Virus record (IMG/VR): IMGVR_UViG_3300034066_000754
Location: 1 to 37,607 of that record
Length of the DNA: 37,607 nt
Origin: a virus
Direction: 5' to 3' (one strand)
In this document: positions 7,561 through 15,866 of the stretch, piece by piece
Layout of the letters: every line of letters begins with the position of its first letter
Position numbering within the stretch: position 1 is the stretch's first letter
Position numbers and translations under genes: made by a program
The notes under the pieces: generated by a model
What the model saw: only the letters and a program-made list of their open reading frames with translations
The model's database searches: none
Told to the model about the DNA's origin: nothing

Positions 7561-8520
7561 CTATTTCTGCCAGCGAACCCAGATGTCGCCTAACGGAGAA
7601 AATGCCTCATAGAACTTGTCGATATCACCGCCGAGGTAGACCACGGCGGAAGGAAACGGAGCGGCGTTCTCGTGACCGCTGAACCTCAAGCGGCCATCAA
7701 TAAAGCAGATGGCGTAGTCACGGAACTTCCGAAACCAATCCGTGTCAACTCTCGCCGGGACGAGCGCAATAGCTTCACTGACGTTCCCAGACATGTACTC
7801 AGCCACCAACTTCTCAACCCAGACTTCAATACCACGACCGTAAGGCGGGTTCATGTAAACGCGCCCATTCCAGTCAGCGCTTAGGCCATTATCGGCCTGC
7901 TTGAAGTGGTTCACCGCGTTTACGTTGGGCTCGCCAATGCTATTACAGCAAGGGTCAAGGTCAATAACGCCAAGCGTCTTTTCGACAAGCGCCAAAACCT
8001 CAGGAGGCGTATACCACTCCGGCGAATCGCTAGAGAAGTGAACCGCCATTTTGCTTTGCTCAACCGGTTTAGGCTCGGGGGTTATAACTGGCGTTGTTGG
8101 TTGTTTCGCTTCCTGGACGGCTTGCCTTACCTCGCGAACGGTGGCCGTGCTGAAGTCGATGGCAGCGGCTACCTCTACCTGTTTGGACGGCGAGAGGGAG
8201 GTTAGCTGTACCGCTTGCGTTAATGACGGAGGCGTTTGTGTATTTGAATACACATTCTGAGTAACGCCAGAAGCCTGGATGTACTTGTATGCATTCTCGC
8301 GACTCCATCCCCAGCGGTCGCGGCAGTACTCCTCGAACGTCGAGTAACCGGACTGCCGGTAAAGCCGGTCGGATGAAATCTCCGCTAGTTCTCGTCCGAT
8401 AGTGACGTATGCCAGCCCAACAGAGTCGATGCTGGATTGAATGACCGACTCTTTCAATTCAAGTGTCGATTGAGCGGCAGTGTAATTCGCTTCCAGTGTC
8501 ATCGCTTCCATTTCACTCAC
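7561..8520 (-). CDS. Phage N6-adenine DNA methyltransferase (Dam-like) with helical N-terminal domain
   Basis: The product is 319 residues. Residues 1-140 are helical and contain LAEISSDRLYRQSGYSTFEE and RDRWGWSRENAYKYI, resembling phage DNA-binding or ParB-linked regions. Residues 160-319 are the phage Dam-type methyltransferase: HFSSDSPEWYTPPEVL, VIDLDPCCNS, the catalytic NPPYG at 224-228, and EAIALVPARVDTDWFRKF. It should methylate adenine in DNA, protecting the phage from restriction or marking replicated DNA. I chose GTG at 8520, overlapping the previous TGA; ATG at 8511 is an alternative. The gene is more AT-rich than its neighbours. Confidence 0.85.
   Translation of the reverse strand: MSEMEAMTLEANYTAAQSTLELKESVIQSSIDSVGLAYVTIGRELAEISSDRLYRQSGYSTFEEYCRDRWGWSRENAYKYIQASGVTQNVYSNTQTPPSLTQAVQLTSLSPSKQVEVAAAIDFSTATVREVRQAVQEAKQPTTPVITPEPKPVEQSKMAVHFSSDSPEWYTPPEVLALVEKTLGVIDLDPCCNSIGEPNVNAVNHFKQADNGLSADWNGRVYMNPPYGRGIEVWVEKLVAEYMSGNVSEAIALVPARVDTDWFRKFRDYAICFIDGRLRFSGHENAAPFPSAVVYLGGDIDKFYEAFSPLGDIWVRWQK
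8237..8254. repeat. Perfect 18-bp inverted repeat inside the Dam-like gene
   Basis: TGTGTATT and AATACACA are perfect 8-base arms around a TG centre. It lies in the linker between the two domains of the methyltransferase. A protein-binding site or RNA stem is possible; no function is shown. Confidence 0.4.
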
Positions 8521-8855
8521 TGCCGATACCCCGCACAAACGTCCATCCGGTGCTCGTAGTACGAGCCAATCGGCGCCTTCACCCGTCGCACCGTGTGGTT
8601 GTCCTGAGCATCCAATCGGCCACGCTCAGCCTTCAGAATCGTGCGGACTTGCTGGATGGGCTTGATGAGCTTCCAGGCCTTGAGCTTGCCGTTTGCCATC
8701 CGCACCGGCTGCAGCGCCTTGTACGCCAGCATCGTCAGAATCTGACGTTCCGTCGCCCGCAAAAAAATAGGGCCGTCTTTCCGCCGAACCTCGAATACAG
8801 GTTCAGCAAGAAAGACGGCATGCAAGTCGGAGATGGAGAGAACCGAAGAAGACAA
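8517..8855 (-). CDS. Unknown protein with TTG start and hairpin in its first codons
   Basis: The product is about 112 residues. No ATG exists near the 5' end; a TTG at 8855 is favoured by GGAGG six bases upstream. The C-terminal part is basic and helical (KLKAWKLIKPIQQVRTILK). The first 30 codons contain a long terminator-like hairpin, so the real start may instead be downstream, for example ATG at 8732. No family recognised. It ends with TGA overlapping the Dam-like GTG. Confidence 0.5.
   Translation of the reverse strand: MSSSVLSISDLHAVFLAEPVFEVRRKDGPIFLRATERQILTMLAYKALQPVRMANGKLKAWKLIKPIQQVRTILKAERGRLDAQDNHTVRRVKAPIGSYYEHRMDVCAGYRQ
8761..8819 (-). terminator. Terminator-like hairpin within the start of the 8855 gene
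   Basis: On the minus strand, arms GCCGTCTTTC and GAAAGACGGC (10 perfect pairs) enclose a second stem, GAACCT/AGGTTC, with a 7-base loop. Four bases after the outer stem comes a run of seven T (8767-8761). This is the form of an intrinsic terminator, but it lies in coding sequence if the TTG start is right, so it could act as an attenuator sensitive to translation. Confidence 0.6.
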
Positions 8856-9043
8856 GAAAGCCCTCCGGAGGAGATCGGCATGAAGCCGGTCAGGCTGGAC
8901 TCTTTTGCGCTGTCCCAGGCAAGCGCCGGTAAGGATACCGGAATCAAGTCGGTCGCCAAACTAACTCGATTCCCAGTTTGAAGCCAAACCAAAACCGGCG
9001 CAAGATGTTTCCGGGGGCACTCCTAAGGAAAACCACAAGTAAG
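8856..9043 (-). promoter_or_regulatory. Non-coding leader with small inverted repeat
   Basis: No convincing gene lies here on either strand. It contains CCGGTA-TCCT-TACCGG (minus strand, near 8935-8920) and a perfect CCTCCGGAGG palindrome that creates a ribosome site on both strands. On the plus strand that site precedes a 33-codon reading frame (ATG at 8881), which I regard as chance. I could not find a convincing promoter, although this is a sensible place for one. Confidence 0.35.
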
Positions 9044-9306
9044 TTATCGAGGCTCGCATCCCGGAGGGTAGAGCGTCTCATTGCGAACGCATACCGCGCA
9101 CTTTGGCGCCCGGTTGAACCGATAGCCCGTTGCGGCCGTGAAGTTGTCGAGCGGGAGCCACTTGCCGCAGCCCTTGCATTTTTTGCGCCTCATGTCGAAG
9201 CGGTCCCGGACCCACTTTTCGAGCTTCGCCGCAGAGCAGTAGCCATTCCGAACGCGGATGGACTCAAGCGCTTCGAGGATCTCGACGCCGATTCTTTCGT
9301 CCTGCG

Positions 9307-9310
<4 letters not shown>
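9044..9310 (-). CDS. Small zinc-ribbon protein
   Basis: The product is 88 residues. The C-terminal half has two cysteine pairs, KKCKGCGKWLPLDNF and KCAVCVRNE, the usual treble-clef or zinc-ribbon pattern of many phage DNA-related proteins. The N-terminal half is helical. The GTG at 9310 overlaps the initiator gene stop (GTGA) and has GGAGG six bases before it, which decides the start over the ATG at 9334. The exact function is unknown; its coupling to the initiator gene suggests a replication role. Confidence 0.7.
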
Positions 9311-10342
<1,032 letters not shown>

Positions 10343-10359
<17 letters not shown>

Positions 10360-10522
10360 CGTCATCCTCCCCGAGCACCTTCCGCGCCCAAATTTCGTTT
10401 ACGCTTCCCTTCGGGTATGCCGTTGGGTTCTTGATGATGACCAGCGCCGCCACGCGGTTCTCGCGCTTGTAGTGCTCGGTCATGGCGGGGATGTTGGGCT
10501 TTTCAGGCCTGCGGGGCTTCAA
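10343..10522 (-). CDS. Small unknown protein, TTG start
   Basis: The product is 59 residues from TTG at 10522, which overlaps the methyltransferase stop (TTGA) and has AGGAGG seven bases upstream; the ATG at 10483 has no ribosome site. It contains ENRVAALVIIKNPTAYPKGS and ends in an acidic-then-basic tail (GEDDDAPRP). It overlaps the initiator gene start. No family recognised. Confidence 0.6.
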
Positions 10523-11118
10523 AACAGCACCTCCTGCGCCAGCCGCTTCGCAGCCACCTCGCAGTACTTCTCTTCGCGTTCGATGCCGATGCACCGAATC
10601 CCGGCCTGCTTGCAGGCGACTAGGGTGGTGCCGGAGCCCATAAAGGGGTCAAGGACCATGCCTAACTCGCCAGGACATTTAGCGAGCGACCATGACATAA
10701 CCGCAATTGGCTTCATCGTTGGATGGAGCTTTTGCTCGCCTGCCCAATGGTGGGATAAGTGCCTGACCTGTCTCCCGTAGTCAGTCCAAGCCAACTCACA
10801 CTCGGAGAAGGAAACCCCATCTATTACCTTGTGCCAAACAAGCCAATGATTCGACGGAGGCAAAACATCGGTAAAGTAGTTGCCGCCCCATATGCAATGG
10901 CGCTCACCAATTGATAATAGACACTGGATGTCTGGGCGCTCTTTGTCCCAGTCACCACGATGAAACTTTTTCTTTCCGTTACCGAGTGTCATATTGCAGG
11001 CGTCAATCCCGTACGGCGGGTCCGTCAAAACCAGATCCACCTTCGACAGAGTCGGCAGAATCTCCCGGCAGTCCCCGTGATAAATCGTGATCCCGGCGTG
11101 CTCGTAGTAGGGCTTCAT
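10519..11118 (-). CDS. DNA methyltransferase, beta-class (N4-cytosine or N6-adenine)
   Basis: The product is 199 residues, short for the family, with little room for a target-recognition domain. It has DPPY at 33-36, HPTMKP at 132-137, and the S-adenosylmethionine site DPFMGSGTT at 157-165; motif IV precedes motif I, the beta-class order. It should methylate DNA at an amino group. ATG overlaps the RusA stop by ATGA. It is the second methyltransferase of the genome and belongs to a different subtype from the Dam-like one. Confidence 0.92.
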   Translation of the reverse strand: MKPYYEHAGITIYHGDCREILPTLSKVDLVLTDPPYGIDACNMTLGNGKKKFHRGDWDKERPDIQCLLSIGERHCIWGGNYFTDVLPPSNHWLVWHKVIDGVSFSECELAWTDYGRQVRHLSHHWAGEQKLHPTMKPIAVMSWSLAKCPGELGMVLDPFMGSGTTLVACKQAGIRCIGIEREEKYCEVAAKRLAQEVLF

Positions 11119-11534
11119 GCCGCCACCGCCCGCAGATGAATCACACAGCCCGGAACGTCCAGTGCGTCAATCCCTTCGCCGGGAAACACCTTCGACGCCG
11201 TAAGGCTGACAATTCGAGCATCATCCTCATACACTCCTGCCGTGGTCAGCGCGTCGCAAGTCGAGCGAACGAGCTTGTCGATGTCTGGCTTCCGGTCGGG
11301 AAGCGTGCGGCGTGTCTTCGGTGCGCTCTTGGGTTTTGGCAGCGTGAAGACCATCTCGGCCCACAATGGCCCGACGATCTTCCCACCAACCTCCCGCGCC
11401 GCCCAAACCACAGCCTCCCGCCACGGCTTGACCTTCTTCGACGATTCCACCATCCGTCCGCCGCCAACGTGGCGTTTCGATCCCTGGGGTCCAGGTGTGC
11501 CGATCACCGTAATGGTGATACTCTCAGAATCCAT
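11115..11534 (-). CDS. rusA: RusA-like Holliday junction resolvase
   Basis: The product is 139 residues. It carries GTPGPQGSKRH near the N-terminus and the catalytic acids D84 and D86 in RKPDIDKLVR and D105 in VYEDDARI, with the same spacing (2 and 19) as the three aspartates of E. coli RusA. It cuts four-way junctions as a dimer and would resolve recombination intermediates made by the RecT/YqaJ system before packaging. A GGAGG lies four bases before ATG. Confidence 0.93.
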   Translation of the reverse strand: MDSESITITVIGTPGPQGSKRHVGGGRMVESSKKVKPWREAVVWAAREVGGKIVGPLWAEMVFTLPKPKSAPKTRRTLPDRKPDIDKLVRSTCDALTTAGVYEDDARIVSLTASKVFPGEGIDALDVPGCVIHLRAVAA

Positions 11535-11601
11535 ATGGCCTCCATGTGCCAGAACCTCCCCGACGCGTCGGTCGCCAAACTTTCAGCGGCGGGGAGGGCG
11601 A

Positions 11602-11967
11602 TTAAAAACGGTTGAGACGCGCCTGGATGTAGGCGGCCCGGTCTAGTTGCTGTTGGAAGCGCTCGGGCTCGAAGTGCCGCACCGGGCGCACCGGCTTAGT
11701 TGGCCGTATGTCGCGGACGGGCTCGGCTTCGGGCGGCTTTTGGTAGCGGATGTTCAGCGGGCGCGGCGGCTTGGGCGGCTTCGCCTTTGGCGTGCGTTGC
11801 AAGAAAAATGTGCTATTTTTTCTTGCAGGATCGAGGCGTCGCGCTGCGTTGATGCGGTCCTTCCGCTTGGCCCAGATGTTGCTGACGTATTCGACGGCGT
11901 GGGCTTCGCAGAGGGTGTAGCGTTCGATGCGGGGACCTCCGCAGATACGGCAGGTCGTCGCCTTCAT
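11602..11967 (-). CDS. Small basic protein with N-terminal zinc-binding cysteines
   Basis: The product is 121 residues. It starts MKATTCRICGGPRIERYTLC, giving a CxxC pair and a further Cys/His, then a Lys/Pro-rich linker (AKPPKPPRPLN) and a basic C-terminus. ATG overlaps the upstream stop by ATGA. The charge suggests nucleic-acid binding. The 67 bases after it hold nothing I recognise except the RusA ribosome site. Confidence 0.65.
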   Translation of the reverse strand: MKATTCRICGGPRIERYTLCEAHAVEYVSNIWAKRKDRINAARRLDPARKNSTFFLQRTPKAKPPKPPRPLNIRYQKPPEAEPVRDIRPTKPVRPVRHFEPERFQQQLDRAAYIQARLNRF

Positions 11968-12155
11968 TCAGCCGGTTCCACCCGCCGCACGATAAACGAC
12001 TGCGCCTGCACGTCGGGCCGGGCGGGACGGCGGAGGACTTCGATGTTGTCAACGAACGTGATGATGTCCGCCTGCGTGTCGATGGCCCGCCCGACGTAGC
12101 GAGATACGAGGTCCCACGGGATCGTGGGGTCGTGCTGGATGATGAGGCGGGTCAT
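11964..12155 (-). CDS. Small unknown protein
   Basis: The product is 63 residues from ATG at 12155, overlapping the preceding TGA by ATGA. It reads as an alpha/beta protein (WDLVSRYVGRAIDTQADI) without motifs. Its coupling to both neighbours is the main support. Confidence 0.6.
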   Translation of the reverse strand: MTRLIIQHDPTIPWDLVSRYVGRAIDTQADIITFVDNIEVLRRPARPDVQAQSFIVRRVEPAE

Positions 12156-12346
12156 CGACGCCTCCGGATGACGCGCAAATCCTCTGGGAAGGCGCGCTCG
12201 ATATCCTTCCAGTGGAGCCCGCTGCAAAAGAACACCTGATTCCATGCCAAGTAAGAGCTTGCCTTGTGGTGCTTAAATCCGACGACAGTTCCCTGGAGCC
12301 ACGGATGCCGCTTGCTCTGCACGATATCCCCCTTCCTGATGTTCAT
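12152..12346 (-). CDS. Small unknown protein with KOW/SH3-like look
   Basis: The product is 64 residues: NIRKGDIVQSKRHPWLQGTV at the start, with a basic C-terminus (RVIRRRR). The G-D-I-V ... G-T-V-V-G-F pattern resembles small SH3-like barrels. The 12346 ATG overlaps the upstream stop. Function unknown. Confidence 0.6.
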   Translation of the reverse strand: MNIRKGDIVQSKRHPWLQGTVVGFKHHKASSYLAWNQVFFCSGLHWKDIERAFPEDLRVIRRRR

Positions 12347-12687
12347 CCCGTCACCGCCTGATACAGCGCGTGGGCGAGGGCGGCGGCGGGCTGCTCGTCA
12401 TAGCAATGCTTGGTCCGCCAATTCGGATTCCGCCCGTTATGAGCGGTGCCACGCATGACCGTATCTCCATACTCCGGGGAATTGATCGACCAGCTACGGG
12501 CGTTCTCGTCTTGCTTTCTCCACGCCTCCGCCGCCCGGACGGTATGCGGCAGGAACTCGCGATACTTGGGCAGGGGTTGCCATTCCACGCGATCGCCCTC
12601 GACCCAATACCCGTCGCGGTCAACGACGACGCGCAGGCCCTCGCACTTTTCCGCAATGATGCGGTCGTGTTCTCGCGACCAGGTCAT
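12343..12687 (-). CDS. Phage ABA-sandwich-domain-like protein
   Basis: The product is 114 residues. The start MTWSREHDRIIAEKCEGLRV, the central FLPHTVRAAEAWRKQ and the end PAAALAHALYQAVTG fit the layout of the phage ABA sandwich domain found in many siphophage early regions. The role of that family is not known. ATG overlaps the previous stop by ATGA. Confidence 0.6.
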   Translation of the reverse strand: MTWSREHDRIIAEKCEGLRVVVDRDGYWVEGDRVEWQPLPKYREFLPHTVRAAEAWRKQDENARSWSINSPEYGDTVMRGTAHNGRNPNWRTKHCYDEQPAAALAHALYQAVTG

Positions 12688-12884
12688 GCCGTCACCTCGT
12701 CATAAAGCCGTACCGCCGCCGTCGACGATTGCGTCTCGTGTTTGGTGCCCCGGCCATTGACAACAAACCACGTCGAAACGCCGCCGTATTGGTCGATGCG
12801 GATCTCGGCGGTCAGTCGCGCAAATCGCGACGAATCGCTGGCAAGGATTACCTGATATGTGCCCTCAAGGCTCGTGATCTTCAT
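12684..12884 (-). CDS. Small unknown protein
   Basis: The product is 66 residues, beta-rich (MKITSLEGTYQVILASD, then YGGVSTWFVVNGRG). Start overlaps the previous gene by ATGA. No motif recognised. Confidence 0.6.
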   Translation of the reverse strand: MKITSLEGTYQVILASDSSRFARLTAEIRIDQYGGVSTWFVVNGRGTKHETQSSTAAVRLYDEVTA

Positions 12885-13138
12885 ACTTCCTGTCTCCTCA
12901 ATCTCTCAATCGCTTCAATCAACATCTCCGCCTCCAGGTCGGCGGTGCGAAGATCGCCGCGCAGTACGCGGAGCCCTGCAAGGTCCATCCGGCCATCCCA
13001 GCGCCGCACCACCTCTAACGTGTCCTCTAGGTGCTCGCGGCACCGTTCCACCCGCGCCCGCAGCGCCTCGACGGTCATCTCCGGGGCGCGGTCTGCGGCG
13101 GTGCGCCGGGAGCGGGGATGGGGTTTGGTGGGGGTCAT
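12881..13138 (-). CDS. Small coiled-coil protein
   Basis: The product is 85 residues, with a basic N-terminus (TPTKPHPRSRRTAADR) and a heptad-like helical body (VEALRARVERCREHLED and LEAEMLIEAIERLRR). ATG at 13138 overlaps the preceding TGA. Probably oligomeric; function unknown. Confidence 0.6.
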   Translation of the reverse strand: MTPTKPHPRSRRTAADRAPEMTVEALRARVERCREHLEDTLEVVRRWDGRMDLAGLRVLRGDLRTADLEAEMLIEAIERLRRQEV

Positions 13139-13809
13139 TGGGGGCCTCGCATGGCGTCGATGGCGGCACGGATGGCCTGCTGCGGGTTCTCGTCGTCCTC
13201 GTAGAAGTCGGAGGCGCGGTCCCATACTCCGTCATTGAACCAATCTTCTCCGTTCAGTGACTGATCGATGATGCGCGTCAGCCGCTCCGAGTCCCCCTTT
13301 TCCGCCGCAAGTTCGGCTTCGAGTTGGGCGACGCGCTGATTTAGCCGCTTCACGTCGTTCTCGTACATCTCGGTCATCTGGCCCACGGCTCTGGTGCTCA
13401 TTTCGCACCCCGTGCCGCGTCGATGGCGGCGTTGCGGGTCTTGCCGTGGTGGTAGCGCCTGCGCCACCGGCTTTACCGCAGCCTTGCGCCCCGGCTTCTT
13501 TCGCCGCTCGACGCCGAATCGGAACTGATGCGGCATGGTCCCTCGCTGGGCGCGCCGCTTGTTCCGCTCCCTTGCTCGGTAGCAGTCGGAGCAGAGGGCG
13601 AATTCACAATTGATATCGCGCGGCTTCCCGCACGCCGGGGTACGGCACACGGTGGCCTTGCCGCGCTTCGGGACACCGGCCTCGCGGCGGGCCTGGTCGG
13701 CCTTGGCCGTGGCGTAGGCGTTGTAGCAGGGGCGGCAGAGGGCCAAGTCACATTTTGGGTCGCGCGGGGCTTGGCAGACGCGGCAGTGGGTGAGGGGCTT
13801 ACGGGGCAT
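13135..13809 (-). CDS. Duplicated zinc-finger protein with C-terminal coiled coil
   Basis: The product is 224 residues. Two similar Cys-rich modules lie in tandem: THCRVCQAPRDPKCDLALC... and TVCRTPACGKPRDINCEFALC..., each followed by xxCY. A basic linker (RKKPGRKAAVKP) leads to a second half starting MSTRAVGQMTEMYEND with an obvious coiled coil (VKRLNQRVAQLEAELAAEKG) and an acidic end. The halves look like two genes fused in frame; the internal ATG has no ribosome site. GGAGG lies seven bases before the 13809 ATG. The zinc modules suggest DNA or RNA contact. Confidence 0.65.
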   Translation of the reverse strand: MPRKPLTHCRVCQAPRDPKCDLALCRPCYNAYATAKADQARREAGVPKRGKATVCRTPACGKPRDINCEFALCSDCYRARERNKRRAQRGTMPHQFRFGVERRKKPGRKAAVKPVAQALPPRQDPQRRHRRGTGCEMSTRAVGQMTEMYENDVKRLNQRVAQLEAELAAEKGDSERLTRIIDQSLNGEDWFNDGVWDRASDFYEDDENPQQAIRAAIDAMRGPQ

Positions 13810-14086
13810 CGGTCATCCTCCCCCACGTCGCCCAATCCACCACGAGAACCGGCTGCCCCGGGACCCGCAGCCACGGGCCTTTACTGGTCACGGCCTCGAC
13901 GGTCACATGGACGTTGCTCCGCGTGACATCGCCGATGGTCGGGTGCCAGGTGATCCGGTGGACGGATCGCAGTTCGGGGCGGGTGAGTTTCTCGATCTCC
14001 ATTCGTTCCTCCTCTCTGTACTCTTCGATCTGCCATCTCGGCGTGCGCTCGATGGCGGGGTCGTCGTAGTGGATGCGCCTCAGCAT
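13799..14086 (-). CDS. Small unknown protein
   Basis: The product is 95 residues from ATG at 14086, overlapping the upstream gene by seven bases. It has an acidic helix (QIEEYREEERMEIEKL) followed by beta-rich sequence (VHVTVEAVTSKGPWLRVPG). No family recognised. Confidence 0.55.
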   Translation of the reverse strand: MLRRIHYDDPAIERTPRWQIEEYREEERMEIEKLTRPELRSVHRITWHPTIGDVTRSNVHVTVEAVTSKGPWLRVPGQPVLVVDWATWGRMTDAP

Positions 14087-14238
14087 CTGGCCCGCTCCCA
14101 CACGGCAGCGATGGACACGGCCTGCTCCCACGTAAGCGCACCCATGGACCGATACCATTCACCCTTCCGCCAAATGCCGTAGCGCCAGTAGCCATGGACT
14201 GACGGGTAGCCCCGGACGATGTATCGGTGCTTATTCAT
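14080..14238 (-). CDS. Very small unknown protein
   Basis: The product is 52 residues starting MNKHRYIVRGYPSVHGYWR; GGAGG lies six bases before the ATG at 14238. It is rich in Tyr and Trp. The start is clear, the function is not. Confidence 0.55.
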   Translation of the reverse strand: MNKHRYIVRGYPSVHGYWRYGIWRKGEWYRSMGALTWEQAVSIAAVWERARC

Positions 14239-14434
14239 CCGTTCCCTCCGGCCCCCACCCTGGAGCCACATGCGCCTTTGCTGCGCGTAGAGGCTCCATC
14301 GGGTAGTACTTGCGCTTGTGGTCCCTAGCGCCCTCTTGGGTCAGAAACAGGAGAGGTATAGGCCGAAAACTTTCAGCCAAAAAGTCACCTGTGATCCTGT
14401 GCTTCAGTACCCAGAACTTATTTGGATTAGTCAT
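14231..14434 (-). CDS. Small unknown protein
   Basis: The product is 67 residues from ATG at 14434 (MTNPNKFWVLKHRITGDFL), with a GGAGG upstream inside the end of the preceding gene. The C-termini of this protein and the upstream protein both read PEGTD, a repeat of the junction sequence that carries the ribosome site for the next gene. Confidence 0.55.
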   Translation of the reverse strand: MTNPNKFWVLKHRITGDFLAESFRPIPLLFLTQEGARDHKRKYYPMEPLRAAKAHVAPGWGPEGTDE

Positions 14435-14888
14435 TGTCCGTCCCCTCCGGCGCGGGCGGCATTGGCAGGGCGTGGGTGGGCTCATCGAAGAGTTGCTCGC
14501 GCATCGTGCCACTCTTGCCCCAGTACTCGCCCAACCATCGACACTTCATCCACTGCTGCGATCCGGGGCACCACACCAACCACCAATTCCCATCCCGATG
14601 CTTCTCCCCGATGGGCTCCGGCACCGTCAGCCGTACCTCGGCTATCAGGGCGGGGAGGGCGTTGTGGGCGAGGGCGATGAGACGAGAGTCGGCAGCGCTG
14701 ATAAACCCGGTGAGCCGAAACCCTCTATTTGTGCCGTCGTAGTATCCTTGGCCTGCTTCGATGGCCCAGTATCTTTCGTCTGGTTCGTCGTCAATGCCAG
14801 CGTTGGGGACCAGCGTTATCTCTCCCGGCGTCGCGGCCTTCAGTGCCGCCTCCAGGGCGTCGAGGGTGGCGGGGGTTAGGCCGGGCAT
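14427..14888 (-). CDS. Ead/Ea22-like early protein
   Basis: The product is 153 residues. The DSRLIALAHNALPALIAEV helix is the hallmark of Ead/Ea22-like proteins found in early regions of lambdoid and other siphophages; the rest includes PGSQQWMKCRWLGEYWG. The ATG at 14888 follows a GGAGG by six bases. The biochemical role of the family is unknown. Confidence 0.6.
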   Translation of the reverse strand: MPGLTPATLDALEAALKAATPGEITLVPNAGIDDEPDERYWAIEAGQGYYDGTNRGFRLTGFISAADSRLIALAHNALPALIAEVRLTVPEPIGEKHRDGNWWLVWCPGSQQWMKCRWLGEYWGKSGTMREQLFDEPTHALPMPPAPEGTDND

Positions 14889-15151
14889 GGGATATCCTCC
14901 AGCTGCAGGACGACGTATCCAGGCTCGATGCCGAACTGGCCGCCTGTCAATATCCAACGGATGCGGCGCGTGAGGATATACATTGGCTCCCCGTTGTAAG
15001 TCGCAACGTGTCCGTCGATCATCTTTAGAAGCTTTACTATGTCGCCCCTTTGGAATCCTCGGTCATCTCGTCGCACCTCGAAAGTCTTATCGCCTCGGGC
15101 GACAGCGTCCCAGTATTGCGGCAGTGTCTTCAATTCGTGTATCTGTTCCAT
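14876..15151 (-). CDS. DUF3850 / ASCH-like domain protein
   Basis: The product is 91 residues. HELKTLPQYWDAVARGDKTF, EVRRDDRGFQRGDIV and ILTGGQFGIEPGYVVL are the conserved segments of DUF3850, an ASCH-superfamily fold (PUA-like beta barrel) thought to bind RNA or modified nucleosides. It fills almost the whole protein. The gene is followed closely by the Ea22-like one. The role in phage is unproven. Confidence 0.85.
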   Translation of the reverse strand: MEQIHELKTLPQYWDAVARGDKTFEVRRDDRGFQRGDIVKLLKMIDGHVATYNGEPMYILTRRIRWILTGGQFGIEPGYVVLQLEDIPCPA

Positions 15152-15481
15152 CTACTTCCCCTCCTGCCCATCCACCCACTGAATCGCGGCGGCTTTCGCG
15201 GCGTCGAGGGTGGGACAAAACTTGTACGTGCAATACCGCGAAGCGGCGTAAATCTCTGCCCACCAATGAAGGATTGGCCCAACTTCCCGAATGATTACAA
15301 GGTGGTTCTTGTAGATTGCGGTTGTCATCTTAGGCCCGGCATCTGTTTCACGCCATTCGGCATCCCGCCCCCGCCACATCGCGGCGGATTTGCGGAGGAG
15401 GGCGGCGTCGGATTCGTGGTCGCGGTAACCAGCATCAAAGGCCAGTTCTTCTAATCGGTCTGCTTTTTCTTGGTTGGTCAT
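15152..15481 (-). CDS. Unknown early protein
   Basis: The product is 109 residues: an acidic N-terminus (MTNQEKADRLEELAFDAGYR) of Ea22-like style, then a middle containing HLVIIREVGPILHWWAEIY. ATG overlaps the TGA of the 40-residue membrane protein. No domain firmly recognised. Confidence 0.6.
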   Translation of the reverse strand: MTNQEKADRLEELAFDAGYRDHESDAALLRKSAAMWRGRDAEWRETDAGPKMTTAIYKNHLVIIREVGPILHWWAEIYAASRYCTYKFCPTLDAAKAAAIQWVDGQEGK

Positions 15482-15600
15482 AGGTCAAACCTCATAAAAA
15501 ACAAGACAAACAAAAGGCCAAGACCGGCGAGAGCCACCAATCCCACGACGCCCAATATGTACGCCGTCTCGACTAACCATGTCGGTATGTGTATCGTCAT
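15478..15600 (-). CDS. 40-residue single-pass membrane protein
   Basis: The start ATG at 15600 overlaps the upstream stop (ATGA) and the stop overlaps the next ATG, so the frame is locked on both sides. The sequence begins MTIHIPTWLVETAY; a hydrophobic helix covers residues 13-36 and a short basic tail follows (MRFDL). Function unknown; it could be a small early membrane effector. Confidence 0.65.
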   Translation of the reverse strand: MTIHIPTWLVETAYILGVVGLVALAGLGLLFVLFFMRFDL

Positions 15601-15866
15601 TTCCCCTCCAGCCGCGCCAGGGCGGCTTTGTATGCGGTCGCAACCGCGTGTTGATCCCCTGACAAGATCCGGTAAAACGAATTGCCGTCCATCGTCGGAG
15701 TGCCGTTGCCGATCTTCCAGGCTTCCGCTTCCAGCGCCGCCTTCGCCACCTCGACGGCTTCCAGCGCCTCGGCCCCGGCGAGCAGGGCGGCGCGAGTGCG
15801 TTGGCCCATGCTCGGCATCTGTTCCGCCATCTCCCGCAGCCGCGCGGCGTGCTGATTATTCGGCAT
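15597..15866 (-). CDS. Small unknown protein, Ala-rich helical
   Basis: The product is 89 residues from ATG at 15866 (MPNNQHAARLREMAEQMPSM). It is helical and Ala-rich (AEALEAVEVAKAALEAEAW), similar in style to many phage early proteins. It overlaps the upstream gene by 11 bases. Confidence 0.55.
   Translation of the reverse strand: MPNNQHAARLREMAEQMPSMGQRTRAALLAGAEALEAVEVAKAALEAEAWKIGNGTPTMDGNSFYRILSGDQHAVATAYKAALARLEGK

Noticed and set aside
8735-8992. 85-residue minus-strand frame across the hairpin region
   Set aside because: Starts at a TTG without ribosome site and has no domain; the alternative frame ending at 8517 has GGAGG and couples to the next gene.
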